DNA from: Mesorhizobium sp. ZC-5
GTDB lineage: Bacteria > Pseudomonadota > Alphaproteobacteria > Rhizobiales > Rhizobiaceae
Direction: 5' to 3'
Assembly (NCBI RefSeq): GCF_025753855.1
Contig: NZ_JAOWPT010000004.1
Span: 231,871-295,870 of the forward strand
Length of the DNA stretch: 64,000 bases
Both the position numbers and the translations under genes were made by a program. Each line of letters opens with the position of its first letter. Positions within the stretch are counted from its first letter, which is position 1. Positions 61,152 to 64,000 of this stretch are shown here, in pieces. Under the pieces are notes generated by a model. That model made no database searches. It was not told the origin of the DNA and saw only the letters and a program-made list of their open reading frames with translations.

Positions 61152-62345
61152 ATGCCCCGTCCATCTTCGCGCATTACCGGCATTACCCCTTCCGGCAAGG
61201 ATGGCTGGGAAGTGCATTTCGCCGCCATGAACCGCCATCAGGCCGGCGAGAACATCATCATGCTTTCGGTCGGCGACCATGATTTCGACACGCCGTCCGA
61301 AACCGTCGAAGCCTGCGTCACCGCGGTGCGCGGCGGCTTCCACCACTACACCCAGCTTCCGGGCATTCCGCGCTTGCGCGAGGCGATGGCGAAGATCTCG
61401 ACACGCGCCACCGGCGTGCCGACCTCCGCCAACGAGGTCATCGCCACCCCGGGCGGTCAGGCGGCACTCTACGCGGCCGTGCAGGGCGTGCTCGATCCCG
61501 GTGGCCACGCGATCGTTGTGGCCCCTTATTATGCTACTTACCCCGGCACATTCCGGGCCGCCGGCGCCGGATTCACCGTGGTGGAGACGGTGGCTGAGGA
61601 TGGCTTCCAGCCGCGTGCAGAGGCGATCCGCAAGGCGCTGCAGCCCAACACGCGCGCCATCCTGATCAACACGCCGAACAACCCGACCGGCGCGGTCTAT
61701 TCGCGCAAGTCGCTCGAAGGTATCGCCGACATCTGTCGCAAGCAGGATCTCTGGCTGCTCTCCGACGAAGTCTACTGGACACTCGGCGGCGGCGAACATG
61801 TTTCGCCGCGCGCCCTGCCCGGCATGGCGGAGCGCACGCTGGTCATCAACTCGATGTCCAAGAGCCATGGCATGACCGGTTGGCGCATCGGCTGGCTGAC
61901 CGGGCCGGAGGAAATCATCACGCTGCTGATCAGCCTGAACCTGGTGACAACCTACGGCCTCACGGATTTCGTTTCGCGGGCGGCGGTCGAGGCGCTCGAA
62001 CAGGGCTATGGCGTCAAGGAGATCGCCGAGCGCTACGCCGCACGCCGGAATGTATGGCTGGAAGAAATGCGCGGCCTCAACAATGTGGTGGTGCGCGGCT
62101 CGGAAGGCGGCATGTACGTGATGCTCGACATCCGTGCCGTCGAACCGGACTGCGAAAAATTTGCCTGGGCCTTCCTCGATGCGGAAAAGGTCGCGGTCAT
62201 GCCGGGTGCAAGCTTCGGCGACGCGGCGGCAGGCCATATCCGCATCAGCCTCTGCCAGCCAGAGAAAGTCTTGAAGGAGGCCGCAAGCCGCCTGAAGCGC
62301 TTCGTCGGCGACTATGGAACTGTCACTGAAAGCAAGTCCGCATGA
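61152..62345 (+). CDS. Class I/II PLP-dependent aminotransferase
   Basis: A 397-residue fold-type I aminotransferase, ATG 61152 with GAGGAG five bases upstream. Motifs: IIMLSVGDHDFDTP, TPGGQAALYAAVQG, NTPNNPTGAVYSRKSLE, LLSDEVYWTL, and the PLP lysine Lys237 in NSMSKSHGMTGWRIGWL. It starts one base after DMGDH-like 3 and overlaps DMGDH-like 4 by ATGA. It most likely transaminates the primary amine left after demethylation. The substrate is not identified. Confidence 0.92.
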   Translation: MPRPSSRITGITPSGKDGWEVHFAAMNRHQAGENIIMLSVGDHDFDTPSETVEACVTAVRGGFHHYTQLPGIPRLREAMAKISTRATGVPTSANEVIATPGGQAALYAAVQGVLDPGGHAIVVAPYYATYPGTFRAAGAGFTVVETVAEDGFQPRAEAIRKALQPNTRAILINTPNNPTGAVYSRKSLEGIADICRKQDLWLLSDEVYWTLGGGEHVSPRALPGMAERTLVINSMSKSHGMTGWRIGWLTGPEEIITLLISLNLVTTYGLTDFVSRAAVEALEQGYGVKEIAERYAARRNVWLEEMRGLNNVVVRGSEGGMYVMLDIRAVEPDCEKFAWAFLDAEKVAVMPGASFGDAAAGHIRISLCQPEKVLKEAASRLKRFVGDYGTVTESKSA

Positions 62346-64000
62346 GCCAGCTGCCGTCCAAGGCACGCGCCGTCATCATCGGCGGCGGTGTTTCAGGCTG
62401 CTCGGTCGCCTATCATCTGGCCAAGCTCGGCTGGACCGACGTCGTGCTTCTGGAGCGCAAGCAGCTTACCTCGGGCACGACATGGCATGCGGCGGGCCTG
62501 ATCGGCCAATTGCGCGCCTCGCAGAACATGACGCGGCTCGCCAAATATTCGGCCGACCTCTACGTCAAGCTCGAGGAAGAAACCGGCGTCGCCACCGGCA
62601 TGCGTCAAGTCGGTTCGATCACCGTCGCGTTGACCGAGGAGCGCAAGCACGAAATTTACCGCCAGGCCTCGCTCGCACGCGCTTTCGATATCGATGTGCG
62701 CGAAATTTCTCCCAGTGAAGTCAAGGAGATGTACCCGCATCTCAATGTGTCCGACGTGGTCGGCGCGGTGCACCTGCCGCTCGACGGACAGTGCGACCCG
62801 GCGAACATAGCCATGGCGCTAGCCAAAGGCGCCCGGCAGCGCGGCGCAAGGATCGTCGAGAACGTGAAGGTAACGAAGGTCCACACGAAAAACGGACGCG
62901 TCGCTGGCGTTTCCTGGGCGAAAGGCGGCGAAGAAGGCACCATAGAGACAGACATCGTCATCAACTGCGCCGGCATGTGGGCGCGCGAACTCGCCGGACA
63001 GAGCGGCGTCACCGTTCCCCTGCACGCCTGCGAGCATTTTTATCTCGTCACCGAGGCGATCCCCGGCCTCTCCCGCCTGCCCGTGCTGCGGGTGCCCGAC
63101 GAGTGCGCCTACTACAAGGAGGATGCGGGCAAGATGATGCTCGGCGCCTTTGAGCCGGTGGCGAAACCATGGGGCATGGACGGCATTTCGGAGGATTTCT
63201 GTTTCGACCAATTGCCGGAAGACATGGATCATTTCGAGCCGATCCTCGAAATGGGCGTCAACCGCATGCCGATGCTCGCCACCGCCGGCATCCATACCTT
63301 CTTCAACGGCCCAGAAAGTTTCACGCCCGACGACCGCTATTATCTCGGCGAGACGCCGGAATTGCGCGGATATTGGATCGCTGCCGGCTACAATTCGATC
63401 GGCATCGTCTCATCCGGCGGCGCCGGCATGGCGCTGGCGCAATGGATCAACGACGGCGAAGCCCCGTTCGACCTGTGGGAAGTCGACATCCGGCGCGCCC
63501 AGCCGTTCCAGAAGAACCGGCGTTACCTGAAAGAGCGTGTCTCGGAGACGCTTGGCCTGCTCTACGCCGATCATTTCCCGTATCGCCAGGTGGTCACGTC
63601 GCGCGGCGTGAGACGCTCGCCGCTACATGAACATTTGAAGGCGCGCGGCGCGGTGTTCGGCGAAGTGGCGGGCTGGGAGCGCGCCAACTGGTTTGCCCGC
63701 GACGGCCAGGAGCGCGAGTACCGCTACTCCTGGAAGCGGCAGAACTGGTTCGATAATCAGCGCGAGGAACATCTGGCCGTACGCAACGGCGTCGGCCTGT
63801 TCGACATGACATCATTCGGCAAGATCCGCATCGAAGGCCGCGATGCGCTCGCCTTCGTACAGCGGCTCTGCGCCAACGATATGGACGTGGCGCCCGGCAA
63901 GATCGTCTACACGCAGATGCTCAACCAGCGCGGCGGCATCGAGAGCGACCTCACCGTTACCCGTCTGTCGCCAACGGCCTTCCTGGCCGTCGTACCCGGC
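62342..64000 (+). CDS. FAD-GcvT fusion dehydrogenase (DMGDH-like 4), 3'-truncated by the window
   Basis: At least 553 residues, open to the last base. The FAD motif AVIIGGGVSGCSVAYHLAKLG is followed by His49 in GTTWHAAGL, the variant typical of sarcosine dehydrogenase-like enzymes. The GcvT domain starts near 420 (SRGVRRSPLHEHLKARGAV) and is cut during NDMDVAPGKIVYTQ. ATG 62342 overlaps the aminotransferase stop (ATGA). It is a second demethylase in the same operon as DMGDH-like 3, implying two successive demethylations or two related substrates. Confidence 0.92.
   Translation, partial: MSQLPSKARAVIIGGGVSGCSVAYHLAKLGWTDVVLLERKQLTSGTTWHAAGLIGQLRASQNMTRLAKYSADLYVKLEEETGVATGMRQVGSITVALTEERKHEIYRQASLARAFDIDVREISPSEVKEMYPHLNVSDVVGAVHLPLDGQCDPANIAMALAKGARQRGARIVENVKVTKVHTKNGRVAGVSWAKGGEEGTIETDIVINCAGMWARELAGQSGVTVPLHACEHFYLVTEAIPGLSRLPVLRVPDECAYYKEDAGKMMLGAFEPVAKPWGMDGISEDFCFDQLPEDMDHFEPILEMGVNRMPMLATAGIHTFFNGPESFTPDDRYYLGETPELRGYWIAAGYNSIGIVSSGGAGMALAQWINDGEAPFDLWEVDIRRAQPFQKNRRYLKERVSETLGLLYADHFPYRQVVTSRGVRRSPLHEHLKARGAVFGEVAGWERANWFARDGQEREYRYSWKRQNWFDNQREEHLAVRNGVGLFDMTSFGKIRIEGRDALAFVQRLCANDMDVAPGKIVYTQMLNQRGGIESDLTVTRLSPTAFLAVVPG

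Overview
The window is chromosomal DNA from a high-GC alphaproteobacterium of the Rhizobiales, most likely a Mesorhizobium-like member of the Phyllobacteriaceae. This rests on gene content and style: ExoD, DUF1127, GlxA-type regulators, soxBDAG, entericidin, several FAD-GcvT demethylase paralogues, and dense operons with ATGA/GTGA overlaps. I see no rRNA, tRNA, CRISPR array, prophage or insertion sequence. Both window ends cut through genes.

The dominant theme is removal of methyl groups from N-methylated (and possibly S-methylated) osmolytes, with transfer of the C1 units to tetrahydrofolate. (i) 2-7311: the 3' part of a non-pyrrolysine MttB-family corrinoid methyltransferase, a RidA protein and a dimethylglycine/sarcosine-dehydrogenase-like flavoprotein (DMGDH-like 1), then a NYN-domain protein, an M24-fold protein carrying the active-site residues of the DMSP lyase DddP, and a purine nucleoside permease-like protein. 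(ii) 7357-12151: a PhnD-like protein, a fatty acid desaturase, an XRE regulator, a DUF1989 protein and a betaine-homocysteine methyltransferase. (iii) 12166-19971: envelope and stress genes, including an ECF sigma factor with a membrane VWA protein. (iv) 20061-30282: the core C1 block. It holds a second MttB-family protein, its corrinoid protein, a DUF1638 protein, a small PF13769 protein, a MetV-like Cys-rich protein, MetF, an MtrH-type methyl-THF methyltransferase and a RACo-type ATP-dependent corrinoid reactivase.

(v) 30320-37484: VOC protein, L,D-transpeptidase, LysR/DUF1127 pair, GlxA-family regulator, NhaA, crystallin-like and DUF1194 proteins. (vi) 37623-40184: DMGDH-like 2. (vii) 40286-48114: a minus-strand glycan cluster with a HAD-UbiA fusion and a DprE1-like oxidase, pointing to polyprenyl-phosphate-pentose (arabinose) synthesis. 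(viii) 48318-51195: a small secreted protein and an MscS-type channel. (ix) 51371-57916: heterotetrameric sarcosine oxidase soxBDAG, a DUF2380 protein and a nitroreductase. (x) 58089-64000: an XRE-cupin regulator followed by DMGDH-like 3, a class I aminotransferase and DMGDH-like 4 (cut by the window end).

Taken together, the genes could carry glycine betaine or a similar betaine to the tertiary amine (MttB plus corrinoid protein, methyl to THF via MtrH or to homocysteine via BMT). The tertiary amine would go to the secondary amine through the FAD-GcvT enzymes, and sarcosine to glycine through SoxBDAG, with MetF/MetV oxidising methyl-THF. The substrates of both MttB proteins are inferred, not shown by the sequence. 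Two near-identical palindromes in front of bmt and mtrH, and a shared box/-10 architecture in front of soxB and DMGDH-like 2, suggest two regulatory layers across the region.
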